A DNA stretch of 64,000 bases. It comes from CATQGW01 sp965242565 (lineage in GTDB: Bacteria; Chloroflexota; Dehalococcoidia; Bin125). The translations under genes and the position numbers were made by a program. Below are positions 46,763 through 57,919 of the stretch, piece after piece (the stretch's first letter is position 1; each line of letters opens with the position of its first letter). The notes below the pieces were generated by a model that had not been told where the DNA came from, did not search any database, and saw nothing but the letters and a program-made list of their open reading frames with translations. Location of the stretch: NCBI GenBank assembly GCA_965242565.1, contig OZ251457.1:1798001-1862000 (forward strand), written 5' to 3'.

Positions 46763-47233
46763 ATGAGCGACGACGAAAGCCTGATCACCCCCGCAATGGA
46801 AGCTGCGATCGGCTCGGAGGGCGAACCCGCCGAGGACACGATCGACGCCGAGCGCGTGCTGCGCCTGCTGCGCGCGCTCGAGGAGCAGGACGCCGAGCTG
46901 GTCGCGGCCGTTGAAGCGGGCGACACCTCCTACCCCATGCCGACCTATGCGCTGCTCACGACCAGCACGCGCCAGCAGCAGCTCTCGGTGCCCGACACGC
47001 CGGAGCGCGCGCTGATGGCCGCCGACGCCTGGCAGGTCTCCGCCCCGATCCACCTCGGCGACACGATGACCATCGTGCCGCGCGTGGCCGACATCCAGGA
47101 ACGGATCGGCGGGCGCGTCGGCCACTCGCTGTTCGTCCACCACGAGTGGGTCTACACCAACCAGCACGGCGAAGAGGTGGCGCGCGTGCGCCGCACCGTG
47201 ACCCACTTCCAGCAGCGCCACACCGGGGAGTAA
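46763..47233 (+). CDS. MaoC-like hotdog protein, N-terminal-type subunit
   Basis: A 156-residue hotdog-fold protein like the N-terminal half of FAS1-type/MaoC dehydratases (MPTYALLTTSTRQQ..., HLGDTMTIVPRVADIQER, GHSLFVHHEWVYTNQHGEEVARVRRT). Such subunits pair with a MaoC partner to hydrate enoyl-CoA. It is followed by two more hotdog-fold genes. Confidence 0.8.
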   Translation: MSDDESLITPAMEAAIGSEGEPAEDTIDAERVLRLLRALEEQDAELVAAVEAGDTSYPMPTYALLTTSTRQQQLSVPDTPERALMAADAWQVSAPIHLGDTMTIVPRVADIQERIGGRVGHSLFVHHEWVYTNQHGEEVARVRRTVTHFQQRHTGE

Positions 47234-47239
47234 CGACAC

Positions 47240-47656
47240 ATGCCGCTCAGCTACGAATCGCTCTCCGAAGGCGGCGAACTGCCCAACGAGCAGCGCACGC
47301 CGGGTACGGACCAGGTGGTCGCGTTCTGCAACGCCACCGGCAACGCTGGCCCGCAATTTTTGGACGCCGAATTCGCCAAGGAGAAGATGGGGCTGCCCGG
47401 CCCGATCATCCCCGGCAACATGAAGCAGGGCTTCCTCGATCAATACCTGCGGCGGCACTTCGGCGCCCACACGATCACCCGCCTGCAGCTCAACCACCGC
47501 CGCCCCGACCTGCACAACGTGGAGATGACAATCGGCGGCGAGGTCACCAAACTGCGCGAAGAAGACGGACGCCGCTACGCCGACCTCGAGCTGCACATCG
47601 ACAACCCGCAGGACGAGCGCTCGGTGCGCGGCGCGGCCACCATCGCCTTCGACTAA
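47240..47656 (+). CDS. MaoC-like hydratase subunit
   Basis: A 138-residue hotdog protein. QVVAFCNATGNAGPQFLD recalls the hydratase-2 loop (Asp/His replaced at some positions), GLPGPIIPGNMKQGFLDQYL is the middle helix, and VEMTIGGEVTKLREEDGRRYADLELHIDN the strand-rich end. Seven bases after the previous gene. Likely partner in a heteromeric enoyl-CoA hydratase. Confidence 0.8.
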   Translation: MPLSYESLSEGGELPNEQRTPGTDQVVAFCNATGNAGPQFLDAEFAKEKMGLPGPIIPGNMKQGFLDQYLRRHFGAHTITRLQLNHRRPDLHNVEMTIGGEVTKLREEDGRRYADLELHIDNPQDERSVRGAATIAFD

Positions 47657-47662
47657 GCCCGC

Positions 47663-48082
47663 GTGACGCTGCCCGAACTGCCCGAACTGCGCGAAGGAGC
47701 GCCGCTGCCCGAAGTTCGGCTCACCCCGACGCGCGAGCAGGTGCTCCGCTTCCTCGAAGCCACCGGCTTCCAAATCCCGTTCTTCCACGACGACGAGGTC
47801 GCCCGCGGCATGGGCCTGCACGGCGCAATCGTGCCCGCCGAAATGAAATCGGGCCTGCTCATCTCCCACCTCCGCAACCTCGCCCGGCCCGACGGCAATC
47901 TGCTGCGCCTGCAATCCGCATTCCGCCGCCCCGACTACCACGGCGATCCAGTCACGATCGTCGGCAACGTAACGCGCGTCGAAACCTCCGATGCAGGCCG
48001 CGAAGTCCACCTGGAGCTGCAAATCATCCAAGCCGACGGCGCAGTAAGCGTCCGCTCCTCGGCAATCCTGTCGCTGAGCTAG
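47663..48082 (+). CDS. Third MaoC-like hotdog protein
   Basis: A 139-residue GTG-start protein similar to its upstream neighbour: LRFLEATGFQIPFFHDDEVARGMGLHGAIVPAEMKSGLLISHL, then YHGDPVTIVGNVTRVETSDAGREVHLELQI. With the two preceding genes it makes a run of three hotdog proteins in 1.3 kb, codirectional and tightly spaced. Confidence 0.78.
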   Translation: MTLPELPELREGAPLPEVRLTPTREQVLRFLEATGFQIPFFHDDEVARGMGLHGAIVPAEMKSGLLISHLRNLARPDGNLLRLQSAFRRPDYHGDPVTIVGNVTRVETSDAGREVHLELQIIQADGAVSVRSSAILSLS

Positions 48083-48317
48083 GGTCCGTTCCCAATTCCG
48101 CCACGCCCGTGCCCCTTCCGTCACGCACCCGCGCCTCCACTCCGTCACACCCGCGCCCCCTCTCCGTCATACCGCGCTCCCTCTCCGTCATACCCGCGCT
48201 TGCCGCGGGTATCTCAACGTGAACAGCACCATCGTTGTATCTCAACCACTACCCCCCGCCGTTCCCGCCTGCGCGGGAATGGTGGGGCGACAAGGGATGG
48301 CGCGCGGGAAGGAGGAG
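48083..48317. repeat. REP-like elements at a convergent junction
   Basis: Family B at 48185-48212 with the CCGTC tail, several single-arm derivatives (CCGTCA..ACCCGCGC) before it, and a variant hairpin GTTCCCGC / GCGGGAAT at 48259-48280. Confidence 0.75.
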
Positions 48318-49672
48318 CTATTGACCGCTGATGGTCATGCACGACATGCGGATGGTGGGCGCAGCGGTCTGCCCGAACCACTGCGAGTCGTCCCCGACCG
48401 CATCAACGTCGTTGAGCATGTCGCGGAGGTTGCCGGAGATGTTGATTTCGCTGACCGGCTCGGCCAGTTCGCCGTTGCGGATGCGAATGCCGGCTGCGCC
48501 GCGCGAGAAATCGCCGGTGGTCAGGTTGATCCCGAAGCCCATCAGCGTGGTGAGATAGAGACCGTCGGCTACATCCCGCACGATCTCGTCGGCGGGCGTC
48601 TCGCCGCCAGCGATGACGAGGTTGCCGGAACCGATGCCGGGCAGGCTTGAGACATCGCGGACGGCGGAACCGGTCGTGGCGGCGTCGAGCCGGCGCGCGT
48701 TGTAACAGTCGAAAAGAAAGCCGCGGAAGACGCCGGCTTCGAGCAGCGGGTTGCGGCGCGTGCCCACGCCTTCACCGTCGAACGGGCGCGAGCCGAGTTG
48801 CGCGGGCAGCGTCGGATCGTCGGCGACCGAGAGCAGCGGCGAAGCGACCTGCTCGCCCTCGCGTCCGGCGAGAAAGGTGGAACCGCGGTAGAGCGCCTCG
48901 CCGCTGGCGGCCTGGGCGACGATGCCGGCCAGTCCGGCGGCCATGCGCGGCTCCCAGACGACCGGCGCCTGCCAGGTCTCGCCCTTGGCCGCGCCGAGCT
49001 GGCGCAGCGCCCGCGCGGCGGCCTCGCGCCCGACCGACGCCTCGTCTTCGAGCCGATGCAGTTGGCGGGCGGCGGTGAACCAGCCGGCGTTGCGCAGGCT
49101 GCCGTCCTCCTCCTGCGCCATGACCTCGACGTAGAGCGAGGCCGACGCGCCGCGGTACTGACCGGCGAAACCGTTGGTATCGGCCAGCGCGAAGGCGCTG
49201 ACGCGGGTGCTGAACGTCGCGCCGCCGCTGTTGCCGATCTGCGGCGAGGCGTCGAGCGCGGCCTGCTCGCAGGCCAGCGCGCGGCGAGCTCGCTCGTCGC
49301 CGTCGAGCAACGGAATTGTTTCGTCGAAGAGCGCCAGCTCGGCGGGCTGGCGGGTCTGCTCCGACGGATCGGGCAGCCCGGCGTGCGGGTCGGGCTCCGA
49401 GACGCGGGCCAACTCCATCGCCGTCTGCGCGGTTTCCGCGAGCGCCGTGTCGGTCACGTCGCTGGTGGACACGACCGCCTGGCGTCCGTCCACGATCACC
49501 CGCAGCCCGACGGAGCGCGAAGCCGCTTCGGCCACCTTTTCGACCTGCTGCATGCGCACTTCGGTGGAAGAGTTGGTGGAAGCGACGGCCACCGCGTCGG
49601 CCTGCTCGGCGCCGGCCCGGCGGGCGAGCTCCAGCAGCTGCGCGGCCAGCTCGAGTGGGGAGCGCTCGGCGG

Positions 49673-49676
<4 letters not shown>
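48318..49676 (-). CDS. TldE/PmbA-like metalloprotease subunit
   Basis: A 452-residue partner of TldD. Segments are TSDVTDTALAETAQTAMEL near the N-terminus, LDASPQIGNSGGATFSTRVSAFALADTNGFAGQYRGASASL, and GGETPADEIVRDVADGLYLTTLMGFGINLTTGDFSRGAAGI. TldE lacks the HExxxH motif, and none is seen here. TldDE complexes process modified peptides and unfolded peptides. Starts with ATGA overlap with tldD. Confidence 0.92.
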
Positions 49677-51150
<1,474 letters not shown>

Positions 51151-51154
<4 letters not shown>

Positions 51155-52371
51155 GCTGTGCTTCCGTTCGTAGGCGGCGGGGTTGCGCCGTGCGCGCGGA
51201 GGTCGGCGATTTGGTCGGGGTCGTAGCCGCAGGCGGCCAGAATCGCATCGGCGTCGGCGTTGAGGCGCGGCGCGTGCCCCTGCACCGCGCCCGGCGTTTC
51301 GGAGAAGCGCCAGGGCAGACCGACGACGCGCTGCGCCTCGCCGTTGCCGTCGCGCAGCTCGGCGATGTAGCCGTTGGCCCGCACCTGCTCGCTGGCGGCG
51401 ACGGCTTCGTAGTCGTTGACCGGCGCGCAGGGGATGTCGACCTCGCGCAGGCGGCGCAGCCAGCCCGCGCGGTCGTCCCGCCCAAAGGCTTCTTCCAGCA
51501 GCGCCTCAAGCGCGTCGGAGTTGCGCTGGCGCTCCGCCGGGCCGCAGAAGCGCGGATCATCCTCCCATTCGGGATGCTCCAGCAGTTCGCAGAGCGCATG
51601 CCAATTCTTCGCGTCGATCACCGCCAGCACAAACCAGCGGCGGTCGCTCGCCTGGTAGAAAGTGAAGGTGGGCATCCGCCGGCGGCGGTGATACGACTGC
51701 TCGCCCGTGCGCAGATAGCCCGTCAGATAGACCGATTGCAGGGTGATCTGCGAACCGAGCAGCGAAACATCAACATGCTGTCCGCGCGCCCGCTCCCGCC
51801 CGCCGTTGCGTTCGCGTTCGAGCAGCGCCGCCAGCATCGCCACGCAGGCCTGCATCGCGCCGACCTGGTCGGCGAAGCCGCCGGGCAGCGTGACCGGCTC
51901 CGCCTCCGCGTTGGCCGCGTGGAGCGTCATCACCCCGCCGGTGGCCTGGCCGATCACGTCGTAGCCCGGCTCGCCCGCCTGCGGTCCGAGCGCGCCGAAG
52001 GCGGAGGCGGAGACCATCACGACGCCGGGGTTGACCTCACGCAGCGTCTCGAAGCCGAGCCCGAGACGATCCATCACGCCCGGGCGGTAGTTCTCGATCA
52101 CCCCGTCCACCTGCGCGGCCATCCGCAGCGCCGCCTCGCGCCCGGCCTCGGCCCGCAGGTTGAGCACGATCGAGCGCTTGCCCCGATCGTGCGCCTCGAA
52201 ATAGCGGTTGAACGCGCCGTCGATCGCGTCCACGCCGCGCCCCGGATCGCCGCCCGGCGGCTCCACCTTCCAGATTTCCGCGCCGAGGTCGGAGAGCATC
52301 ACGGTCGCGTAGGGACCCTGCTGAAAGCGGGTGAAATCGAGGATTCGGTAGCCTGCGAGCGGTCCGGGCAT
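51151..52371 (-). CDS. CaiB/BaiF-type CoA transferase
   Basis: A 406-residue family III CoA-transferase: PLAGYRILDFTRFQQGPYATVMLSDLGAEIWKVEPPGGDPGRG at the N-terminus, YRPGVMDRLGLGFETLREVNPGVVMVSASAFG with the CoA-binding region, and GYDVIGQATGGVM. It moves CoA between carboxylic acids. The ATG at 52371 is chosen; a longer frame reaching 52815 is discounted because it overlaps the 93-residue gene and has no similarity. Its stop overlaps tldD. Confidence 0.9.
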
Positions 52372-52436
52372 TACGCCCCTCCGTCCGGCGATCTGCCCGG
52401 CTCGTCGGTCGGGCGCATCAGGAGTGAGGATACCGC

Positions 52437-52718
52437 GTGCCGCCGCGCGTTCGACTCTCGGCTGAGGACAACGCCCGCCTGCCGGCGCTGCTGGCGATGG
52501 TGCCGCAGCGCGCCGACGAGTTCCCGCGCGAGGCGGCGGGCGAAGCGCAGGTCGCCTGGCTGTGGCGCGCCTACGCGGCCGAGCGCCCGCTGAGCGTGGA
52601 ACTGCTGACCCTGCTGCTCTTCGAGCACGGCGCGCACCGCTCGGCGCAGACGGTCGAGCGCGAGCTGGCGTCGGCCCGCAACACGGGGCTGCTGGGCGCA
52701 GCTGAGCATGAGGGCTGA
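52437..52718 (+). CDS. Hypothetical protein, 93 residues
   Basis: A small predicted helical protein (LPALLAMVPQRADEFPREAAGEAQVAWLWRAYAAERPLSVELLTLLLFEHGAHRSAQTVERELASARNTGLLG). GTG start with AGGAGTGAGG upstream. It is divergent from the CaiB-like gene. No family recognised. Confidence 0.55.
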   Translation: MPPRVRLSAEDNARLPALLAMVPQRADEFPREAAGEAQVAWLWRAYAAERPLSVELLTLLLFEHGAHRSAQTVERELASARNTGLLGAAEHEG

Positions 52719-52792
52719 ACGCGGTCGCGCAGAAGGCGCTATCCTGTGCGCCAAGACCGCAGACGCGACACGCGCCGAAAGGAAACCCCACC

Positions 52793-53179
52793 ATGGCACT
52801 CGACGCCGCCGACACCCTGGAAATTCTGCAACTCGCCGCCCGCTACAACCACGCCATCGATTACGGCGACCCGGAGGCCTGGGCCGGCACCTTCACCGAG
52901 GACGGCACGTTCAACACCGCCCAGGGCGTCCAGGAGGGCCACGAAGCCCTCGCCCAGTTCGCCGCCGGCTTCGGCACCGCCATGGCCGGCGCCCGCCACT
53001 GGACCAACAACCACATCGTCGACGGCGACGGCGACAACGCCACCCACACCTGCTACCTCAACCTGATCCAGACCAACGACGGCGCGAAGAGCATGATCAC
53101 CGGCCTCTACGAGGACACGCTGGTCAAAGTCAACGGCCAGTGGCGCTTCAGCAGCCGCACCGTCACCGCCGACGGCTAG
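52793..53179 (+). CDS. SnoaL-like NTF2-fold protein
   Basis: A 128-residue cone-shaped NTF2-fold protein: AARYNHAIDYGDPEAWAGTFTEDGTFN (the SnoaL-like opening), ARHWTNNHIVDGDGDNATHTCYLNL, and VNGQWRFSSRTV. Members are cyclases, hydroxylases or isomerases of small aromatic/steroid molecules; here the substrate is unknown. Confidence 0.82.
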   Translation: MALDAADTLEILQLAARYNHAIDYGDPEAWAGTFTEDGTFNTAQGVQEGHEALAQFAAGFGTAMAGARHWTNNHIVDGDGDNATHTCYLNLIQTNDGAKSMITGLYEDTLVKVNGQWRFSSRTVTADG

Positions 53180-53432
53180 CCGCGCGCCCCCTCCGCCATC
53201 CGCGCGCTCCATCTCCGTCATACCCACGCGCCCCCATCCCGTCATACCCGCGCTTGCCGCGGGTATCTCGCCGTGACCAGCACCCATCCCGCATCCCGCC
53301 GCCCCCTCCCTCGTCGTCCCCACCCCCGAGCGAGAACCACCCCCCGAACGCGCCGCCAACCACCGCCGTGCAAAGCACTTGACATTTCTCCTATCCTTGC
53401 CGCACCTCAGATTCGAGAGCGAGGGGTGCAAC
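53180..53432. repeat. REP-like element upstream of the substrate-binding protein
   Basis: Family B at 53239-53268, with several single-arm derivatives. Near the end a perfect TTGACA (53379-53384) lies about 50 bases before the next gene, but no -10 is seen at the usual spacing. Confidence 0.65.
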
Positions 53433-55397
53433 ATGACGACGGAACGCAACTACTGGCAGCGGATGCGGCGGACGCGGATGAGCAGGCGCGCCCTCCTGCG
53501 CGCCTCCGGACGTGCCGGCGTCGGCGCCGCCGGGCTCGCCCTGGTCGGCTGCGGCGACGATGACGACGACGACGCACAGCCCGCCGCCGTCGCCGCCACC
53601 CAGCAGCAACAGCAGCAGCAGGATCAGCCCCAGACGCAGCAGCCCGCCCAACAGCAGCAGGCGGAGCCACAGGCCGAACGACAAGCCCAACAGGTCGAGC
53701 AGCAGGAAGAGCCCCGTCAGCAGGAAGAACCCGACCCGCAACCTGCTGCCCCCGCACGCCAGTACGGCGGCAACTACTCGATCAACATTCCGCCCAACTG
53801 GGACGGCTTCGACATGCACAAGGCCAACCTCGCCACGCCGTTCCACATCTTCAACGATGCGCTGGGGCGGCTCGTCCAGATCTACGACAACCAGGGGCCC
53901 GTCTACGCGCCCGACATCGCCTCGCTGCCCGAAATCCCCGACGACGAGACCTACATCTTCCGCTTCGATCAGGGCGCGCGCTTCTGGGATCGCTACCCCA
54001 CCGAAGGCGGACGGCTGTTCACTTCCCACGACGCCGCGGCGAACATCATTCGCCAAATCCTCGCCCTCGACCCTGATGGCCAGCCCGACGGCCGCTTCTG
54101 GCGCGCCGCCGACTACCAGAGCACCGAATCGGTCGATACGCCCGACGAGCAGACGCTCATCTGCAAGACAGACGGCCCCGACGCGACCTACCTCGAAACC
54201 GTCCACATGGGCTACTCGTTCATGACCTCCATCGAGGCCCTCGAGCTCTGGGACCAGAAGTGGCTCGATGAGCAAACGAACCACGAACTCGTTTCCGGCA
54301 CCGGGCCCTTCATCCCGACCGACTTTCAGCCCGAGCTGCGCCTTCACCTAGAGCGCTACCCGGATCACTGGCAGTCGCTTGACGGCCAGCAGATGCCCTT
54401 CCTCGACAGCATCACCTGGAACCTGTTTTCGGAGCAGACCGCCGTGGAGGCCGCCTACCGATCGAAGGAGCTCGACGAAGCCAGCCTTCCCCTGCCGGCC
54501 GTTGAGGGCATCTCTGACGACTTTCCGGACCACCCCAGGTTCGAGCGAGCCGTCGTGCTGCCACTGGCGATGCGCTTCAACTACAACACCCAGTGGGACG
54601 AAAACCCGTGGCTTGACCGGCGCGTGCCCTACGCCTTCCATGTGGCGATGGACCGCGACAGCATCATCGACTTCGTCTACTTCGGCGCAGGCAGGCCGTC
54701 TGCGATCCAGCACATCAACTGGTACCATGGCTGGGCGATTCCCGAGGGCGAATTGCGCCAGCTGCCCGGGTACAAGCCGCTCAAGGACGACGACATCAAG
54801 ATGGGGCGCGATCTGCTGTCCGCGGCGGGTATGGAGGGCACGCACTTCCCGCTGATCCTCGCGGATATCTTCGAGACGTTCTATCCGGGGGCCAGCGAGT
54901 ACTATCGGACCCAGTTCCAGGACGCCTTGGGGATCACGATGGGTGTGGAGCTGGCCCCATACGATTCGATCACACAGCAGTTGACCGAGGGCAGGTTCCC
55001 CGGCCACCTGCCGATCTGGGTCGGAGCGGGCACAGGGGATCCGACCGGGCTATGGAACGCCCGCCGTGTCTTCGGCGCCTCCGGCAACCTCGAGCAGTAC
55101 AACTTCCCGCCCGCGGAGGAGATCGTCAAGCAAATGAAGGTGACGCTCGACTCCGAAGCCCGTCGCGAGATGGCCACCGAGCTCTCGTACATCTTCCTCG
55201 GCGAAGACGACCGCTACGGCCTGGACGGCTTCGACTCGTTCTCAGTAATGGGCAACGGCATCGACACCTCGATCCACTGGCCGTACGTCAACCTGCCCGA
55301 CATCGCCAAGAACGTCTGGGAGCGCGAGGGCTGGCACTGGCGCAAGGAGATCTGGTACGACACCTCGCACCCCGATTACCCGGGGGAACGCGCTTAG
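53433..55397 (+). CDS. ABC transporter substrate-binding lipoprotein, SBP_bac_5 type
   Basis: A 654-residue peptide/oligopeptide-type binding protein. The export signal has a twin-arginine-like SRRALLRAS (residues 17-25) and a lipobox LALVGC, with Cys40 the lipid site. A run DDDDDD and a Gln-rich linker (residues about 50-115, many CAG/CAA) separate it from the binding domain. That domain has YGGNYSINIPPNWDGFDMHKANLATPFHIFNDAL, TYIFRFDQGARFWDRYP and FETFYPGASEYYRTQFQDALGI, typical of the family 5 fold. No permease or ATPase gene is adjacent. Ligand unknown. Confidence 0.88.
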   Translation: MTTERNYWQRMRRTRMSRRALLRASGRAGVGAAGLALVGCGDDDDDDAQPAAVAATQQQQQQQDQPQTQQPAQQQQAEPQAERQAQQVEQQEEPRQQEEPDPQPAAPARQYGGNYSINIPPNWDGFDMHKANLATPFHIFNDALGRLVQIYDNQGPVYAPDIASLPEIPDDETYIFRFDQGARFWDRYPTEGGRLFTSHDAAANIIRQILALDPDGQPDGRFWRAADYQSTESVDTPDEQTLICKTDGPDATYLETVHMGYSFMTSIEALELWDQKWLDEQTNHELVSGTGPFIPTDFQPELRLHLERYPDHWQSLDGQQMPFLDSITWNLFSEQTAVEAAYRSKELDEASLPLPAVEGISDDFPDHPRFERAVVLPLAMRFNYNTQWDENPWLDRRVPYAFHVAMDRDSIIDFVYFGAGRPSAIQHINWYHGWAIPEGELRQLPGYKPLKDDDIKMGRDLLSAAGMEGTHFPLILADIFETFYPGASEYYRTQFQDALGITMGVELAPYDSITQQLTEGRFPGHLPIWVGAGTGDPTGLWNARRVFGASGNLEQYNFPPAEEIVKQMKVTLDSEARREMATELSYIFLGEDDRYGLDGFDSFSVMGNGIDTSIHWPYVNLPDIAKNVWEREGWHWRKEIWYDTSHPDYPGERA

Positions 55398-55725
55398 GCA
55401 GTCCGCACCGCGAGGGAGGCTTGGCGCAGCGCCTCGGGGCGCCTTGCGAACGGGCGTTGGCGGATAGTTCGGGTACTCTGCGCTGCGAACAGCGTTGGGT
55501 TTAGGCCCCCGATCAAGTCGGGGGCGACGGTGTGGTGTCGGGAGCGGCGGGGCGGCGTCGGGGGCGATGGTGGGGGTTGAGGACGATGGTGGAGGTTTGG
55601 TGCGACGATGTGGCGTTAGGGCGACGGAGGGGTGGCAATGTGTTGAGGCGGGATGGGGCCGATTCCCGCTCGGGGGCGGGAATGACGGCAGGACAGGGGG
55701 GTGATGGGGCGCGGAAGATGGGCGG
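55398..55725. repeat. REP-like elements at a convergent junction
   Basis: Family A variant at 55505-55530 whose stem is GCCCCCGA / TCGGGGGC (usual GCCCCAGA / TCTGGGGC): both arms changed, pairing kept. Family C at 55661-55688. Spacer copy GAACGGGCGTTGGCGGATAG before them. No gene seen. Confidence 0.75.
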
Positions 55726-56877
55726 TTAGCCGCCGCCCCCGGCGGCGAGGAGGCCGACCTCTTCCACGCCGGCGAAGTTGGGGAGGGTGGTGAGGCTGGG
55801 CTTCTCCGGCTCTTCGAAGGCGGGCATGACCTCGGCGGCGAAGCGGCGGAGAGAGGCGAGGATTTTCTCGTGGGGGATGACCTGGTCGAAGTTGATCAGG
55901 AAGACCATGCGGTCGACGCCGACGGCTTCCCACTGGCGGAGGGCGTTGATCACAGTGTCGGGGCTGCCGATCGGGGTGCCCTGCTGGAGCGGGCTGAGCA
56001 CATCGCCGGGGCGGTCGCGCAGCTGGATGGCGCTGGCCTGCGAGCTGTAGGCGGGCGAGGGGTAGATGTTGCCCACGCCGACGAGGTGCGCGGCGGCGTT
56101 CATGAACGCGCCCGCGCCCGCGCCGCCGACTGCCATGCCCTCTTCGTCGGACTCGCCGCAGTACATCCAGCCGACGCCGTTGACGCAGTTGTTGACGAAT
56201 TTGCCGACCGGGTCGGCGTTGCGGATCACGCGGCGGTAGTCGGCGATGCGCTGCTCGTATTGGTCGGGGGTGCCGATTGAGACGCCGAGCAGGCCCATGC
56301 CGCGCTCGGCGGCCTGGATCGCGGTTTCGGGGCTGGAGACGGCGACCCACATGGGCGGGTGCGGCTTCTGCACCGGCTTGGGCAGCACGGCGCGCTCGGG
56401 CATCGAGAAGTATTTGCCCTGCCAGCCGGCGATTTCGTTGCACCACATGTTGGGGATCGCGCGGATCACCTCGTCCCACATGTCCTTCGTGTCGTCGGGT
56501 TCGACCTGGAAGCCGCCGAGTTCGGTCCAGGTGGCGGCGCGGCCGGTGCCGAATTCGAGCCGTCCGTTGGAGATGATGTCGAGCGCGGCGGCGCGCTCGG
56601 CGACGCGGGCGGGGTGGTTGACCTCCGGCAGGCAGAGCGCGATGCCCTGGCCGATGTGGATGTTTTCGGTCATCGCGGCGGCGGCGGAGAGGAAGACTTC
56701 GGGCGCGGAGGAGTGGCTGTACTCCTCGAGGAAATGGTGCTCGACCTCCCAAACCTGGTCGAAGCCGAGCTCGTCGGCGAGGCAGATTTGCTCGAGCGCC
56801 TGGTGGTAGGCGCGCCATTCGGAGATGTCGCTCCAGGGGCGCTGGACGGAGTGCTCGTAGAAGATGCCGAATTTCAT
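55726..56877 (-). CDS. LLM-class flavin/F420-dependent oxidoreductase
   Basis: A 383-residue luciferase-like protein: MKFGIFYEHSVQRPW, VWEVEHHFLEEYSHSSAPEVFLSAAAAMTENIHIGQGIALCLPEVNHPARVAERAAALDIISNGRLEFGTGR. Then comes MPERAVLPKPVQKPHPPMWVAVSSPETAIQAAERGMG. The HHFLEEYSHSSAPEVFL motif is typical of bacterial-luciferase-like monooxygenases. A Gly-rich C-terminal end is present. Not adjacent to the other LLM gene (42938-43897). Confidence 0.9.
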   Translation of the reverse strand: MKFGIFYEHSVQRPWSDISEWRAYHQALEQICLADELGFDQVWEVEHHFLEEYSHSSAPEVFLSAAAAMTENIHIGQGIALCLPEVNHPARVAERAAALDIISNGRLEFGTGRAATWTELGGFQVEPDDTKDMWDEVIRAIPNMWCNEIAGWQGKYFSMPERAVLPKPVQKPHPPMWVAVSSPETAIQAAERGMGLLGVSIGTPDQYEQRIADYRRVIRNADPVGKFVNNCVNGVGWMYCGESDEEGMAVGGAGAGAFMNAAAHLVGVGNIYPSPAYSSQASAIQLRDRPGDVLSPLQQGTPIGSPDTVINALRQWEAVGVDRMVFLINFDQVIPHEKILASLRRFAAEVMPAFEEPEKPSLTTLPNFAGVEEVGLLAAGGGG

Positions 56878-57033
56878 GGCGGACCTCGCAGGCGGCGCCG
56901 GGCTTGTTTGGGCTTATCGGGGCGGCGGGCGGATTTGATTGTCCCCGCCGCGTGGTGTAGCGCCGTGCCGTAGATGCTAGCATCGGCAGCGGTGCGTTTG
57001 CACGCGCCCAGCCAGCGAATGCGGGGAGGCGAA

Positions 57034-57894
57034 ATGTCGGTCGCCATCGTCTGTGATTCCTCGGTCGATCTGCCCGAAGCGCTGCTTGCGGAGCGCGGGC
57101 TGCGCGCCGCGCCGGTGGGCTACGCGCTGGGCGCGAGCTATTACCGCCAGGGCGAGCAGAGCGCGGCGGAGTTCTACGACGCGGTGACGCGCGGCGAGCG
57201 GCTGACGTTGAGCGGGGTGGCGACGGAGGACTGGGAGGCGCTGTTCGAGGCGGTGGGCAAGGATGTCGATGAGGGCGTGCTCTGCCTCTGCCAGGCATTC
57301 GGCTCCTCCAGCCCCTCGTTCGACGCGGCGGAGTTCGCGCAGCGGCGGGTGGCGCATTTCCACGAGATCGAGGTGCGCGTCCACCAGACGCCGCGCTCGA
57401 CGGCCGGGCAGGCGGCGATTGCGCTGGCGCTGGCGCATGTCGCGCAGGCGGGCGGCAGTCGCGCGGAGGTGGAGGCGGCGCTGGACGCGATCAGCGCGGG
57501 CGCGGATGTCTTCATGCTCGCGCCCGATGTGGACGGTCTGGAGCGGGCCGGCGAGCTGGCGGCGGTGGAGTCGGCCAGCGGGATCGGGCCGCTCGATTTC
57601 GGCGTGCCCGTCTTCCGCGCGCGCGACCGGATCAAGGCGGTCAGCCTGGAGGACGACGCGGAGGCGGCAGAGGACGCGCTGCTCGAGCTGGCCTCGGCGG
57701 CGCTGGGCGGCGGCGAGGCGATCGTGGTGGTTACGCACGCGCAGTCGCCCGATGCCGCTGCGCGGCTGCGCGACAAGGCGGAGGCGCGGCTCTCCTGCGC
57801 GGAGCTGCACGTGACCGAACTGGGACCGACCGTGGGCGGTCTGCTGGGAGCGGGGGCGTGGGGCCTCGGCTTCTGCCGCACCGCGCCAGCCTGA
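57034..57894 (+). CDS. DegV family protein (second copy)
   Basis: A 286-residue DegV protein with VAIVCDSSVDLPEALLAERGLRAAPVGYALG, QAFGSSSPSFDAAEFA and PRSTAGQAAIALALAHVAQAGG. GVATEDW replaces the usual TTSQPS segment, so fatty acid binding may be altered. GGGGAGG precedes the ATG at 57034. It is not near a fakA gene; 25 bases after it comes an ADC-like gene. Confidence 0.8.
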   Translation: MSVAIVCDSSVDLPEALLAERGLRAAPVGYALGASYYRQGEQSAAEFYDAVTRGERLTLSGVATEDWEALFEAVGKDVDEGVLCLCQAFGSSSPSFDAAEFAQRRVAHFHEIEVRVHQTPRSTAGQAAIALALAHVAQAGGSRAEVEAALDAISAGADVFMLAPDVDGLERAGELAAVESASGIGPLDFGVPVFRARDRIKAVSLEDDAEAAEDALLELASAALGGGEAIVVVTHAQSPDAAARLRDKAEARLSCAELHVTELGPTVGGLLGAGAWGLGFCRTAPA

Positions 57895-57919
57895 AGCCTG
57901 ACCTGAGAGGACGCGCCAA

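Noticed and set aside
53379..53384. Complete promoter with TTGACA before the substrate-binding protein
   Set aside because: TTGACA is perfect, but there is no -10 hexamer at 16-18 bases; the nearest TATCCT is only seven bases away.
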